Shown here in pieces: positions 10,042 to 22,207 of a stretch of DNA of 64,000 bases. Under the pieces are notes generated by a model, which saw only the letters and a program-made list of their open reading frames with translations, was not told the DNA's origin and did not search any database. The stretch covers positions 14,085,566-14,149,565 of the forward strand of contig OZ022239.1 in assembly GCA_963978895.1 (NCBI GenBank). Reading direction: 5' to 3'. The DNA comes from Erpobdella octoculata (lineage: Eukaryota > Annelida > Clitellata > Hirudinida > Erpobdellidae). A program made the position numbers and the translations under genes. Position 1 is the first letter of the stretch, and every line of letters begins with the position of its first letter.

Positions 10042-12033
10042 ATGTCTTTCGAGAAAATTTTTGAAAAGTTCAGTAAAGATTTAGGTGGCCTGAATATTTT
10101 AAAAATTTCTGACAGTTTCAAACTTCTTACAACAGATTTTCAGCGAGCTGAATTTGTTTTGAAACTAAACGAAAACTTTCCTATAGCTTCGCCAGTAGAT
10201 AATTACACTGACGTTCGGCTTAAAGACTCGCAGAAATCGCTAGAGGTGCGCAATGCTGGCAACGAAATGTTCAAAAGAGGACTCATATCTCAAGCCCTAC
10301 TACAGTACACAAAAAGTCTCATCTTCGCGTCACCCTCGTCTGGCGACGATACAAACTCTATGTCTTTAGCTTACGCTAATAGGTCTGCCGCTCTATTTCG
10401 ACTTAAAAAATACGACGAGACGATACTTGACATAGATAGAGCAATACATAACGGTTATCCCCAGGATCTTCTGCATAAACTTTTTGAGAGAAAAGGTGAC
10501 TCTATGGCAGCTAAGCACAAAGTCTATGATGCTGAAATGTGTTACAAAAAAGCAATTTCTGTGCAAAAATCATTTCCTGCAAAGCCAGATGTATTTAAAA
10601 AAATAATTGCATCTCTGGAATGTAAACTAAATTTGTTAAATGTTAACACTGACTCCACACAAAAAAAAAATCTAAGAGAAAACCAAGTTCCATCACTTGG
10701 TAAATCAACCAACCCAGTTCTCCCATGTCTCTCATCGGCATGTGATGTCATGTACACCGAATCAAAAGGAAGGCACATAGTAGCACTGAGGGACATTGAA
10801 CCCGGAGAAATTATTTTAATTGAACCACCATTTGCTTCTATTCTTATTCCCAACCAATTCTTTACACACTGCAATTTCTGTATGTCTTACACAATCAATC
10901 CTATACCTTGCAATAAATGTGTTTTTAGTGTCTTTTGCTCAGAAGAGTGCAGAGGAAAGGCTGTCACCACATTCCACAAATATGAATGCTCAATTCTAGG
11001 ATTACTGGAAATTTCAGAACTGGATAAATTTTCTCGATTGGCTATTAGAACTATTTTGTCTGTGCCCATTTCAAAGATTATAGAGCATGGCAGCAAAAAA
11101 TCATTCAACAAAGATAGAAAGCTTATAGTAAATGAAACAGGAACCTATGAATGGAACAATTACGATGCAATATGCGACTTGGTTACTAATTCGGAAAAAA
11201 GATCTGTTAGTTATTTGTTCAAAAAGTCCATCATGGCCCTATATTTGTTGAAAATTATTGAAAAAACAGGATATCTTACAGAAATTGGTATAACTTCTGC
11301 ATCAGAAAAGCAACTCATGAAGTTAAACATTACTGCTCTGTTGCTCAGCCACCTTCAGTCTTATCCATGCAATGCCCATGAAATATCCGAGTTTCAACTA
11401 AATGACAATTCAGTCTTGACCTCATCACCGGCAGAATTAGGAGCTGGAATATACGCTACACTCAGCCTTTTCAACCACTCCTGTGAGCCAGTAGTCACCA
11501 GGAATTTTTATGGGGACATCTGTGTTGTAAGAGCAATTTCACCAGCTGCGGCAGGATCGGAGATTTCAGATAATTATGGAACTGTCTTCCAACTCCATTC
11601 GAAAGAATATAGAAGCCAGTACTTATTTCCCCAATACTGTTTTAAGTGCTCTTGCCAAGCATGTACCAACAACTGGCCAACTTTTGCACAATGTGTGAAT
11701 CAACCTCCTAAGTGGAAATGTGACAGGTGTGGCTCTCCACTATCAACAAAACCACAAGACGATTTTTTCAACTGTCCTGAATGTCACTGTGATCAAACAA
11801 TCTCTAGAAAATTATCACAATTGCTTGAATCTGAAAAAGCATTTAAAATCGCTTACTGTTCACTCATGTCTTGTAAACCCAAAGAAGCAATTCCTTCAAT
11901 ATGTTCCTATTTAAAGAAGCTGGAATGTCTCATTTGCAAACCCTGGAACGACTTCAGTAAGGGTCAGGAAACGCTAAAGCAATGTTACAGCATGCTGGCC
12001 AACTGTCACACAACGGAACACAACCAGACATGA
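10042..12033 (+). CDS. SMYD4: SMYD4-like SET/MYND protein methyltransferase
   Basis: A 663-aa, single-exon protein. TPR-like helices occupy about residues 66-195 (EVRNAGNEMFKRG, then YANRSAALFRL). The first SET segment follows (GRHIVALRDIEPGEIIL, about 243-259). A MYND zinc finger lies at about 277-316 with the CNFC, CNKC, CSEEC and HKYEC cysteine/histidine pattern. The second SET half carries the NHSC motif (478-481) used for SAM and substrate binding, and DNYG (510-513). A cysteine-rich post-SET (CFKCSCQAC, 533-541) and an extra CxxC pair (about 560-581) follow. SMYD4 proteins are predicted lysine methyltransferases with roles in muscle and heart and in chromatin/HDAC regulation. The long N-terminal TPR ahead of SET separates SMYD4 from SMYD1-3. 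The length is slightly below vertebrate SMYD4 (about 800), so the C-terminus appears shorter. An AATAAA signal follows at 12136-12141. Confidence 0.85.
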   Translation: MSFEKIFEKFSKDLGGLNILKISDSFKLLTTDFQRAEFVLKLNENFPIASPVDNYTDVRLKDSQKSLEVRNAGNEMFKRGLISQALLQYTKSLIFASPSSGDDTNSMSLAYANRSAALFRLKKYDETILDIDRAIHNGYPQDLLHKLFERKGDSMAAKHKVYDAEMCYKKAISVQKSFPAKPDVFKKIIASLECKLNLLNVNTDSTQKKNLRENQVPSLGKSTNPVLPCLSSACDVMYTESKGRHIVALRDIEPGEIILIEPPFASILIPNQFFTHCNFCMSYTINPIPCNKCVFSVFCSEECRGKAVTTFHKYECSILGLLEISELDKFSRLAIRTILSVPISKIIEHGSKKSFNKDRKLIVNETGTYEWNNYDAICDLVTNSEKRSVSYLFKKSIMALYLLKIIEKTGYLTEIGITSASEKQLMKLNITALLLSHLQSYPCNAHEISEFQLNDNSVLTSSPAELGAGIYATLSLFNHSCEPVVTRNFYGDICVVRAISPAAAGSEISDNYGTVFQLHSKEYRSQYLFPQYCFKCSCQACTNNWPTFAQCVNQPPKWKCDRCGSPLSTKPQDDFFNCPECHCDQTISRKLSQLLESEKAFKIAYCSLMSCKPKEAIPSICSYLKKLECLICKPWNDFSKGQETLKQCYSMLANCHTTEHNQT

Positions 12034-12135
12034 GAATTGCTTTTTGAGCTGTGTTGTGTGTTAACATTTTTTTACTAGAGTGCCTTTACGTAGATGTTGC
12101 TTGCAGTGTCTTATTTATTGATGGTATTTTTTTAC

Positions 12136-12141
12136 AATAAA
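12136..12141 (+). terminator. Polyadenylation signal of the SMYD4-like gene
   Basis: AATAAA lies about 103 bp after the stop codon. The convergent RABIF gene begins its coding 3' end only about 170 bp further on. Confidence 0.5.
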
Positions 12142-12312
12142 AGATGTAAAAAAATGTCAAAACTGGTTGATGTCTAAAAATATTGAACTTTTGACTGAGT
12201 TATACATGTTAACAATACAGTTCATGGTCAATAATCAAAAATGTAGTTTAATCAATAAATTAAAAAACAGGACCAGAATGCATAAAGTCGTGCTGTTAAT
12301 TGTCTTTATTTC

Positions 12313-14221
12313 CTATGTTTTGTGGCTGACCCTTGAAAGAGCAATGAAAAACTGTTTTGGATTTGTGATATCATGCCAGCCAACGGGGCCGATTTCACAG
12401 TCAGCACACACAAGGTACTTTGTAGTGTCTACCACACGTGAAAATCCAATGTTTTCAAAGGCATACATATTGTCAACAACCCAGCATTCGTTGATCGGGT
12501 CACAGTTGGTGTCGGGCTCATCAGCTGACTTTTTTCTCATTATAGGCAGCAACATCTGATGAAAAAATAAATTATGATTAATTCTTTTTTTAACTATTTG
12601 TGCAACAAATATCTTAGATGGAATCTATTTCCATCTTATGCATTTTCATTTGGCAGTAGAAAGTGCTTTAATCAAAAGTGTCCCTACAAATATATTAGGA
12701 AACAACCAAAAAGTGGTAATCATTTACTTTGCTAAGCCAAAGTGAAGTTAATTACTCCTAGACCTAGAGAAAAGATATTTGTCAAAGGACACAGAGATGT
12801 TAATACTGTATAATCCTGCTATAGCATACAATTGGATACAGCGTACTGAAATTTTGGTCCCGTGCATTTGCCTCGCTTCCCCATGTTAAATTACCACGGC
12901 TATAACATATTAAAATATTGGTCCCAATAGCAATATTTCGTAGGTAAATAACAAATTATTTAACTCATTTTAAGGCATGGCAGGCATAACAAACGCTTAT
13001 TGCTATAGTGGGATACCCAAGCACTGCTGTCCCAATTCCGAGAATAAGTTACAGACGCTTTCTTACATCTATTAGCCAGCATAGTTATATCGGCTGTCAG
13101 CACATGTTTGAAACAGAGGAAAGCACAAGCTTGTATCTTATTTCATCTCAAAAGTTTTTGTCGCATTTTTGAAAGCCTGGCTGGTTAAGAAAATGAACTT
13201 GAAAACTGGTCACCTTGGAGAGTTCGGAGTTTTTTCATTAGGTTTGTGTCAAAAAATATCTCTGGAGGCAAATTCTATGATTTTCCAAAAATACAAATAT
13301 GCTTCGCTAAAAATGCCCTAAGTCCCTTCAAAATAACATGAAAACTTTTGTATTTTTTAAACATGTATTAGAGACTTAAAGCAATAAAAAAAAACTATAA
13401 GTCAGCAGTTAGAAAATGAAACATAATCACAAGTTAAAATGTCTTGGCCACATAGTCTCAGTAAATCTACTATCAATTCAATCTTAACACAAAAAGAAAA
13501 GTGGAACCATAAAACCACTTCAGGTGCTAAGAAGATCAGACCATCAAGTTATAAACATCATGAAGACACTCTATATCAATAGTTTGTTGAAGTTAGATCA
13601 GAAAGCATCTCAGTCAGTGGACAACACTAGTCAGAAGAAATATTTTATATTGCACTTTCTACTGCCTCACTAATGTTACTTGTATAATAAATGCAGTTTG
13701 TTTTTTCTATATTAACTTGTTGATTTTTTTCATACCCTAGATATAACGTACTCATTTCTTAGTTCCCTTGAAGTACGTTATTGCAAGATAGCAAGATTCT
13801 ACTGTATCGAAATTATCAGCTTTGTATTTAAAAAAAACAAACCTAATTATAAAATTATAAAACAATCATCCTTCATGCCAGGTATTAATTATAATTATGC
13901 TATACTGCTATTACTGTAGAATAAGAATATAATATACCAATAGTGTTGTATTCATAAGAAATAGTAATAAGTATAAAATATGTTAAAACTTTTAAATAAC
14001 CCTAATGCTGTACTTTTAACAGTTTTAACATAAAAAATAAAAAGTAAAGCATTGAGATTAGTTACGCAAACCTCCTTGTGAGTAAAATGGGCGGTTTGGG
14101 GTTTCAGAATAATGCTTCCACATCTTGTACAGAGTACTTGTGTTAAATTTTTGCCATCTTTAATGAGATCCTCATTACCACCGGCAACCTCGGTAACACC
14201 ACCGTTTGCCAAACCATCCAT
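12313..14221 (-). CDS. RABIF: RABIF/MSS4 guanine nucleotide exchange factor and Rab chaperone
   Basis: Two coding exons: 14221-14072 (50 codons, donor GTTTGC) and 12555-12313 (acceptor TTCATCAG, 80 codons plus stop). They join in phase 0 to 130 aa, close to the roughly 123 aa of vertebrate MSS4. The zinc-binding cysteines are CTRC (31-34) and CADC (100-103). The conserved stretches LPIMRKK, FENIGFSR and CADCEIGPVGWH are characteristic. MSS4 binds nucleotide-free exocytic Rabs, acting as a slow exchange factor and holdase. The 1.5-kb intron (12556-14071) holds no recognisable element. The gene is tail to tail with SMYD4 (280 bp between stops). A minus-strand AATAAA lies at 12310-12305, two bases after the TAG. 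If used, the 3' UTR would be very short; other signals lie further down, inside the SMYD4 3' flank. Confidence 0.88.
12556..14071 (-). other. RABIF intron
   Basis: AT-rich, about 1.5 kb, with GT...AG ends on the minus strand. I see no ORF, structured RNA or terminal-repeat element in it. Confidence 0.6.
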
Positions 14222-14570
14222 TGTCGCCCTACTTGCTTACTACAAACCCGACGACAACAAAGAGCTTGTGACACTTATGGATATATATATATAGGTAAGG
14301 TATACATAATATTGATAATATATAAGAAGTGACCCTTATTTCGAGAAGGTGCAGAGTACGATACAAAAAACTAATTGTTATTTAAAGTTGATGAATTAAA
14401 TGGGTTCGAGTTTGTTTACTCAGCTATCAATAATACATACAAAAGACGTGAAGAATATGAATTAATCATTATGCGATAAAGGTGTGCATTGAATTTATGA
14501 CTTTTTTTAACATACTACATTTGATGAACTTTTGTCTGTATGTTAGTTTTTTTGGTGTCATTTTCCTTTG

Positions 14571-14742
14571 GTCTATTCTATATATATGATCTATTCTATA
14601 TATATGATCTATTCTATATATATGATCTATTCTATATATATGATCTATTCTATATATATGATCTATTCTATATATATGATCTATTCTATATATATGATCT
14701 ATTCTATATATATGATCTATTCTATTCTATATATATGATCAG
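14571..14742. repeat. 18-bp minisatellite, about 9 copies
   Basis: The unit is TCTATTCTATATATATGA, repeated almost without error. Because 18 is divisible by three it gives a repeating YIYDLF frame, which I do not regard as a gene. Confidence 0.95.
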
Positions 14743-15691
14743 GCCTGTGACCAGGTTTTCATTATTGGGGGAACAAAAATTTAGGGTGGTCAATGCTCGA
14801 TGAATTTTTTAAAAACATTTATTGGCATAGGCTTCCGTCTACGGTTCAAGAGGCAATTCAGTTTTGGCAGATTCCTCAAGACTAATTCTCTTTTCCAAAA
14901 ATGTTCTTATTAGGAAGGCTTTGCGAATTGATCAAAAGAGGGGGAATCCAAAACGGCCTACGAAGAAATTTTTTTGATTCAGAAAAAATTCAAGAAAAAA
15001 AATTGACCCTCTTCATAAATTTGCAGTATAACAAAGAATGCAGTTGCTGGCGAAAAATTAACAATTCCACGACGTAGACAGCCTCTAAAAACTCTGTAAA
15101 GGACGCTCTTTCAATATTTACAGTGATTAATTGAAAACATTTTAAACGGCTTAAAATCTCTATACTTAACACAAAATCCTCGGCTTGGTTAGATTACAAG
15201 CCCAGACCATGCAGTTCTCTACTATAATGTAACCAATTGTTGCTAAAGTTAGTAGGTAAATCAAGGGCCAGTTTTGTCCATTGTTATTTTAAAAAGGATT
15301 GCTGTATAGAATATTGAGTCTAAACTGCACTACATCATTTGCAGACCACATCTCAATCATCACTCTGATACACAACTTTTTCTACAAGTGTTTTGTACCA
15401 ATTATGAAATATTAAAACACAAATGTTTCCCGATCTCTATGTTACCTACTAATGATTTAGACATTGATTAGATAGATCTTTTGTTTCAACAGGTGGAGAC
15501 ATTCAGTATTTTTATAAAATTTTGACACTTTATTTCAACAGGGTTCAAATCAACTAAAAATTTTAAGCTGGCAGGAATTTTAAGTGGGAAGGAATTTACA
15601 AAAATACAAATATAGATAACAAATGCTGAATGATTGTTGCTGGAAGTTAATTCACATTCAGGGTTAGGGCTTTCAACTCTGCAGGCCAAGC

Positions 15692-15725
<34 letters not shown>

Positions 15726-15860
15726 AGCCTTACAATGTCAATACAACAAAATTAGTTAAAAATATGACTAAAATGCGAAATACGAATGAATAATTCACAA
15801 ATATCATGATAATTAAATGAAATGAAATATTGAAAATAAATTCATTTCCAGCGATTGAAA
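14742..15860. other. Intergenic, including a hAT-like terminus and a (CA)n tract
   Basis: At 14742, CAGGCCTGTGACCAGG followed by a G-rich GGGGGAAC resembles a hAT left end, but no right end was located. A (CA)n tract lies at about 15692-15725. No gene is supported up to the CHP1 stop. Confidence 0.35.
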
Positions 15861-15863
15861 TAT

Positions 15864-18800
15864 TCAATCAAGAAATTTAATGCACATCTTCTGCTCGACA
15901 TCAACTTTGGTCATGATTTTAGAAAACTCTTCAAAGGAAATGCACCCATCTTCATTGCAGTCAGCTTCAACCAAAGTTCGATCAGCAATGCTCCCCAACT
16001 TTAAAGAAAGCATAAAATTATACATTTGAAACCATCACAATTCATATAAGCCTCTTACCATCAAATCAATGCAATAAACTAAAAACACAAACTGATCAAT
16101 TATGTCTTGAGTTAATAAAATACCAGTAATTATATTACTATTAAAACTTCTCATAACCAACCTGCTCTTCAGAAATATTTGCTCCAACCATCATATGGAG
16201 AATGTTGATAAGTTCATCTCTTGAAATCTTGTTGTCCCCATCAAGATCATACATTTTGAAGGCAACTGGTGTGAAAATAATATTATTTTAACAAAAAAAT
16301 TTAAATCAAGATTAATGCAAAATGATAACAGAAAAATATTTTTTTCAAATTATGTTCAATCAAAAATATATAAAAGTTATCAATAATTAAAATAGTAGTA
16401 ATTGAAAATATTAATATATTCATATAACATTTTAATTTTTCCTCTCTGTTGTTGAATCTGTTTGTGCATTTTGGTTTGACAGGGAGAAACCTTGCCAGGA
16501 CACGAGAGAATTGTCGAAAATTCACTTGATCATTATCAGGACCTCTGTTAAGAAAAACCATATAAAACCTTCTTGACAACACTTTTACATTAATTGTGAT
16601 AGAAACATTTTTAAAACCATTTCCATATAAACAAAGTTCAGAGACATTTATTAAATAGTGGATCAAAGTTTAAAGTTTAGAGATAAAATAAGAAAAGTAG
16701 ACTTGAAGTACATTCTTATAACTCATTCAGACAAATTCTATACAAGCAAAATGTCTAGATATTTTTTTTTCATCCAAACAAATGTAATCGATAATGTAAC
16801 TTTAATGTTATTTCACAAGATTTATTGGCAGGTCCGATGAGTTGGCATTTTATAAAGTAAAATAAATTACACGTAAAATATAGAAAATATATTTAAAATA
16901 AATTTTGATTATTAAATAATAATTGTAGTACACGTGAGCCTAACATGATATTAACATATTTCAAGATGTTTTTAATCATACTACTATCACAACTTCTATG
17001 CATTAAATTCACAGACAAATACTTATTTTTTTATATTTATTATAATATTTTAGAACTAAAAACATTTGATGAAACTTTAGTTTTCAAAGAAGTGAAAAGG
17101 TTTGTTAAATAGAGCTCAAAATAGTCCAGATGTTAAGTGCACTAGGAGGATGCTACATTAAGTTAACCAAAAGTTTGAATAACATAAGTATTTAGCTGAT
17201 GCCTTTCATGATTTATGCATGCCGTGTTGGACAAAGTTTCTGTAATAATATATTTTAATTTAGCCACCCTTGAATGCCACAAGAACTTGTTTATTAAACA
17301 CTGCAGATTTTCCTACTGAGTTTAAAAAAGACCAGGCTTGACATGTTTTAAGATCAAGGAAAAAACAAAAAGCTCTATAACCGTTTTTTTTCTATTCTTC
17401 ATTTCTTAAAATTTTTGACAAAATTAATATGAAATAGGGTTGATAATTAATTTAATCAACTTTATTTATTCAATAAGGATTAATTTGGTTCTGTAAAAGA
17501 CACCCTACTAACATAATCCTAATTATTCTTTATTCTAAAATCCCCTGAAGCAATAAATACAGGTTCTTATTGTATTATGTGGTTGGTGTACTTTTTGACT
17601 TATATGGTATTATGGAATCAATTCTAATAATTATTTGAGCTCTACAACACAAAATAATTTTGATACCACTGCACTGATTTTAATGAAATTTTGAATACTT
17701 AATCAGTTTTTATGCTGATTTCGAAAATAAAATTCTTTTTCAGATTTAAACATTTAAGTTTTTATGCATGTCATCTGACAGGCTTTGATGCTATTTAAAA
17801 ATAATTTTTTGAACTCGTTATTTAATCAGCAGTTTATTTCTCTGAAGTTATTATATATTGGAAATAATTATTGATGAACATTTATTATGGTCACTCAAAA
17901 TAATCAATATTAAAAATAATTCATATAAAATATTTCTAGAATAAGACATTTTATTAATATCAAAACTGCTGTAATACTTAATTAAGTAATCTTCCACTTT
18001 AGGGAAATGAATTATTTCAGCTAAAAAAGAGAAAAAGTCTGTCTCTATAGAATTGATAGATGAAATCATTACAAATATTCATTAGGATGTGCTTAAAACT
18101 GGGTCGAAAACATTTAAAATCTGCTTGTGTTAAATGCAAAGGCTAAATAGTTCTGTAAGAGAATCTATTCACTCTAGAATAAAAATGCATGAATTGGAAG
18201 ATAACAAATATTTATTTTAAAAAATGCTTTGACTGAAACGGTAGATTATTAAGTTACTAGGTGTCTGGTTTTTCTTAGCATCACTTTTAATGTTTTAATC
18301 TGTTAACTTTCATTTCGTCTTTAAATTCAAGTTTATCACTAACTATTTAAAACATGTTTATGTATTAATAATTCTAAGTCTAGATCAGTGTTCTCAAACA
18401 CGCGGCCCGCGGGCCAATTGCGGCCCCCTGCATGGTATTTTGTGGCCCTCCACTTGCTATCAAAGTTCAATTCAAGTGTGGCCCGCGGTGGTGATAACGA
18501 AGAAAATTAAAAAGATTTTTTTAAATAATAAAAAATTTTAATTGGAAATACTTTTTAATTTAAATATTTTTTTTCTATTGCCTAACAATGTAGCTGTTGT
18601 TTAGTCTTATCGCTTAGGTATTTCTTTTCAGGTTTTCATCGTTTTTCGCGAATAATTAAGAAGTTTTTTTATAATAACCACTGTATTTCTTTTATAATCG
18701 AATAAATTAATAAGTGTGAGACTTTGAAAATTTTTAGAACTAGCTAAACTACAAGAAAAGGCCAAACATTTCAGTTCGTGCTCAGTCACTCTTGATGGGA

Positions 18801-20434
18801 AAAATTGCTAACACTACATAAGTGGAAATGTGTATCGGTGGTGCTGATGACAATTTTGAAATTGTTCTGTAAGAGAGTTGCTCACAGTGATGCCAATACA
18901 TGGTCAGACCATGGCTCAGAAGATATTTGGCCAGTTTTGTAATGCCATTGTGGATGCCGCTTTACCACGGTAGATGTTTGCAGGGAGGAAAATGAACTGG
19001 TTGCAATTGTTAAAAAAAACTAGAAGAGGAGGCTATTGCTCTGCATTGCATTATCCATCAGCAGGATAAGCAGGCCCTGTGCAGCAAATGCCCCAAGTTT
19101 GACAATGTGATGTTTGTCATTGCGAAATGCATCAACCATATAAGATTCATGGGCTCAGAGCAAAGGCAGAATTTTGCTTTTTTGGAAGAATAAAAATATA
19201 TATAGATATGCTCTACTTTACTGAGATACATTGACTCAGCAGGATAACAACCTCGAGAATCGAAGTGAAAATTTTCATGGAGAATGATGGGATGGCTGTT
19301 CCTGTGCTAAGTGATCCAAATTGCCCATGGGCTTAGCTTTTCTTGTTGACATCACACAGAATATATGTGTTTTTTGGGAGGACATACATGTGTAAAACGT
19401 TGTTCTCCACCATAAACTTCAATAAATCCAAGTACAGGTCCAAACTCACTGATGAGCATCTTCAAGCTATACTGATGGTCTCAACTTCTTCTTTCTTCAG
19501 GCCAAATGTGTTTCAGCTGTGTAAAGAGAAATGCAGCCAAGAATTTTCCAGCAAGGAGCAGTTATAGCAAAGACAGCAGAATTTATGTTGTTTAAACCAA
19601 TGTTTGCACTTTTAATAAATAATAATAAATGAAGATTTAGGAGACTGAAGAGCTGTACTTTTTTGGTATTAACTTTATGTGGCCCAGCATCACTCAAGAC
19701 TTTAACTTATGTGGCCCCCAAGCAAATTGAGTTTGAGACCCCTGGTTTAAATGTTTAGCTTTGACAGATATACTTTCAAAACAGCAATATATCAACACAC
19801 AGTAATTCTGTTTTAAAACATACACATGTTTTAATTATGTACTTAAAAACTACATTTCAAAGTGGCCTATAGTTGAAAATAGTAAAAATAATTCATTTCT
19901 CTAAAGTGAAACATTACTGTTAATTATGCATCCTTATCCTACATATGGTAACCTTCAGTTGGAAACAGAATAAAAAATCCACTAACTCATCAGAAAAAAA
20001 GGCATACACTATTCTTTCACTAAGCGGATTTATAGCTAATTCAGGAATCCGAAAAAAATCTTCTTTACTGAAAAGTAACATATGTTAAAATTTAAATGTG
20101 CTCTTATTATACTAAAAAGTAAATACTGATGTCTTCTTTAATTCGAAAATTTAATATTCACCATAAATATCCATTTGAATTTTTGTCTAATCTGGTGAAA
20201 CGACTATACAGCCTGAATATCTGGTTTGGAGTAACTGAAAGGAAAGGCAATATCACAATAATAAACACAGTTAGTCCACATTTACAATGTTATAATAAAG
20301 ACAATATTAAATTAAATTGTTATTTGTATTGATTATTCATTGGAAATTTAATGAAAGAAAACCATACATCCCGTCTCTTTCTGAATTTCTTCAACTTCTT
20401 CTGGTTGAAGCAAAGTCGAAACCTTAGATCCCAT
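15864..20434 (-). CDS. CHP1: Calcineurin B homologous protein 1 (EF-hand)
   Basis: Six coding exons on the minus strand: 20434-20368, 20234-20162, 20067-19987, 16544-16429, 16265-16162 and 15998-15864. All phases join, giving 191 aa (vertebrate CHP1: 195). The start MGSKVS has the Gly2 expected to be N-myristoylated. EF-hand 3 (DLDGDNKISRDE, 119-130) and EF-hand 4 (DCNEDGCISFEE, 160-171) carry canonical Ca-binding positions. The first EF loop (39-50) retains Asp and Gly positions. The IPELAINPL segment (54-62) and the VDVEQKM C-terminus are CHP signatures that separate it from calcineurin B. CHP1 is a cofactor of Na+/H+ exchangers (NHE1) and affects vesicle-microtubule traffic and calcineurin. 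Intron 3 is 3.4 kb and carries a hAT relic. EF4 reads D-C-N-E-D-G, with Cys at position 2 of the loop, which is slightly unusual. Confidence 0.9.
18386..19744 (+). mobile_element. hAT element relic (GTF2IRD2/ZBED-like transposase) in CHP1 intron 3
   Basis: The left end CAGTGTTCTCAAACACGCGG and right end (minus strand) CAGGGGTCTCAAACTCAATT are hAT-type terminal repeats sharing TCTCAAAC. The flanking 8 bp, GTCTAGAT and GTTTAAAT, match 6 of 8 with two transitions, consistent with an old 8-bp target duplication. Inside, frames in different phases resemble the GTF2IRD2-type hAT transposase: an ALHCIIHQQ-like stretch near 19038-19062, CINHIRFMGSEQ near 19130-19160, and KSKYRSKLTDEHLQAILMVS near 19427-19486. 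It is 1.36 kb and frame-disrupted, hence inactive, and sits antisense to CHP1. Confidence 0.75.
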
Positions 20435-21110
20435 TTTTTAAACTCGATGGCTAGATCGCCGAGCTGTATACAAGTGCGAGACTACCTAGTAATACTAAGT
20501 ACTAAGGCAAGGCAAATATACAACACTAACAGCGAGTACTTCAGCACTTCACGCCATTCCCCATCTGACAACAAAACATAAAATTATTTAAATAACACGC
20601 AAGAGAAGACGTTTTAATATATTATCGCATTAATCATATACATGCAACATAATTAATAAGGGTGCGATAAATATGATAATGTAATAAATATGTGTAATAA
20701 ATATGATAAATATGTGTGTTTGTTGGCTCGCACGCACCTGATTTAGAAACCTCTTCAAATGGTAGTTTCATGTTATTCTGCGTCTGTTGCTTTAATGGTG
20801 GTTTGGGAACATTTTAAAATTAAATTGAAATAACATGGTTTAGAGTGGTTCAATCTCTGGTGACCATACAAAAGTTAAAGACATTCGTTTATGGTTCTAC
20901 CATGGGCGTACATAGAGGGGGAAGAGGGAACTTACCACCCCTGGATTAATTGATTGAAAATAATTTTAGACAAAATAGACAAAAACAACAATTAAAACAT
21001 TAATAATTAATTGTAAGAACTGTGACTTCTTCCATTGTCATCTCGATATCATCATTATCTTTGGGGATGCATCCCCAATGCTCTACTTTTTACTCCACTC
21101 AGGTTATATA
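20435..21110. other. Intergenic, upstream of CHP1
   Basis: No gene. It contains the presumed CHP1 promoter and 5' UTR, with no clear core motif. A hAT-like end (GGGCGTACATAGAGGGGGAA) lies near 20886. Confidence 0.35.
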
Positions 21111-21117
21111 TATATAT

Positions 21118-22140
21118 ATACAAATGTTTTTCTAAAACAACATATATCTCGAAAACCATAAACGAAGGGTTTTTAAACTTTGGTATCTAGATTCTTCTTA
21201 AAAATTGAGAAAACACGTATTTCACCATTTTTTGAAAATTTGGTTTCTAGGACCTCAAATGTGGGCTGGAAAATAGGGTTATTTGTTTTTTAAAGTAACA
21301 GCTACTCAGAAATGGTAAATGCTACAGATGTAAAAATTAATAATTAGTATATTCTCAAAAATAAAGATATGCGTTTTTCACTATTTTTTAAAAATTTGGT
21401 TTCCAGGACCTCATATGTGGAATGGAAAATAGGGTTATTTGTTTTTTAAAGTAATAGCTACTCAAAAACTGTAAATGCTACAGATGTAAAAATTAATATT
21501 TAGTATCTACTCAAAAAATAATGATATACGTGTTTCTCCATTTTTTTATAATTTTGTTTCCAGGACTTCAAATGTGGGGTGGAAAAAAACTAAAAAGTGA
21601 AGGTTTTAAAATTTGTAATTTGGGATCTTCTAAAAATTTAAAATTATTTATGTTTAACCGTATTTAAATAATTTATTTTCTGGGACCTCAAATATGGAAT
21701 GGAAAATATAATTGATTGGTTATTAGAGTAACTGCCACTAAAAAAGAACAATCTATCTATCTATATATATAAAAGAACATGTCTTGACTGACTGACTGAC
21801 TGATAATCAACGCCGAGCTCAAACGCCTCATCATAGGAACGTGAAATTTGGAATTTATATTGCTTTTATAGCGTTAGCACCCACTAAGAAAGGAATTTTG
21901 AAAACTTTGCTCCTGAGAGGATGAAACAGGAAAACAAATGTTTTTCTAAAACAACGTATATCTCGAAAACCATAAACAAATGGCTTTTGAAATTTGGTTA
22001 AAAATCGAGAAAATACGACGTGTTTCACCATTTTTTGAAAATGTGGGGTTGAAAATATGGTTATTTGTTTTTTTTAAATTACTGCTACTCAAAAACTGTA
22101 AGTGCTACAGATGTAAAAATTAATATTTAGTATCTGCTAC
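21118..22140 (+). repeat. Array of ~157-bp repeats (left part), with a Helitron-like 5' end
   Basis: The block GGTTTCYAGGACCTCAAATG, then TGGAAAATAGGGTTATTTG, then TGCTACAGATGTAAAAATTA, recurs at about 21240, 21397 and 21554, with a poorer copy near 21675. The period is about 157 bp and copies diverge. At about 21751 an interspersed repeat starts with TCTATCTATATATATAAAAG and CTGACTGACTGACTGA, resembling Helitron 5' ends. The array resumes at 26380 after the RTE insertion, which ends in a (ATG)n tail. Confidence 0.65.
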
Positions 22141-22207
22141 GAAAACAATTTCTGAAGTACCCATTCCGTGCAACCCAGCTGACGTCTCCAGACGACAAAA
22201 CTCTTTA

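Noticed and set aside
14540..14803. YIYDLF-repeat protein
   Set aside because: Product of the 18-bp minisatellite; the period is a multiple of three, so any frame lacking a stop stays open.
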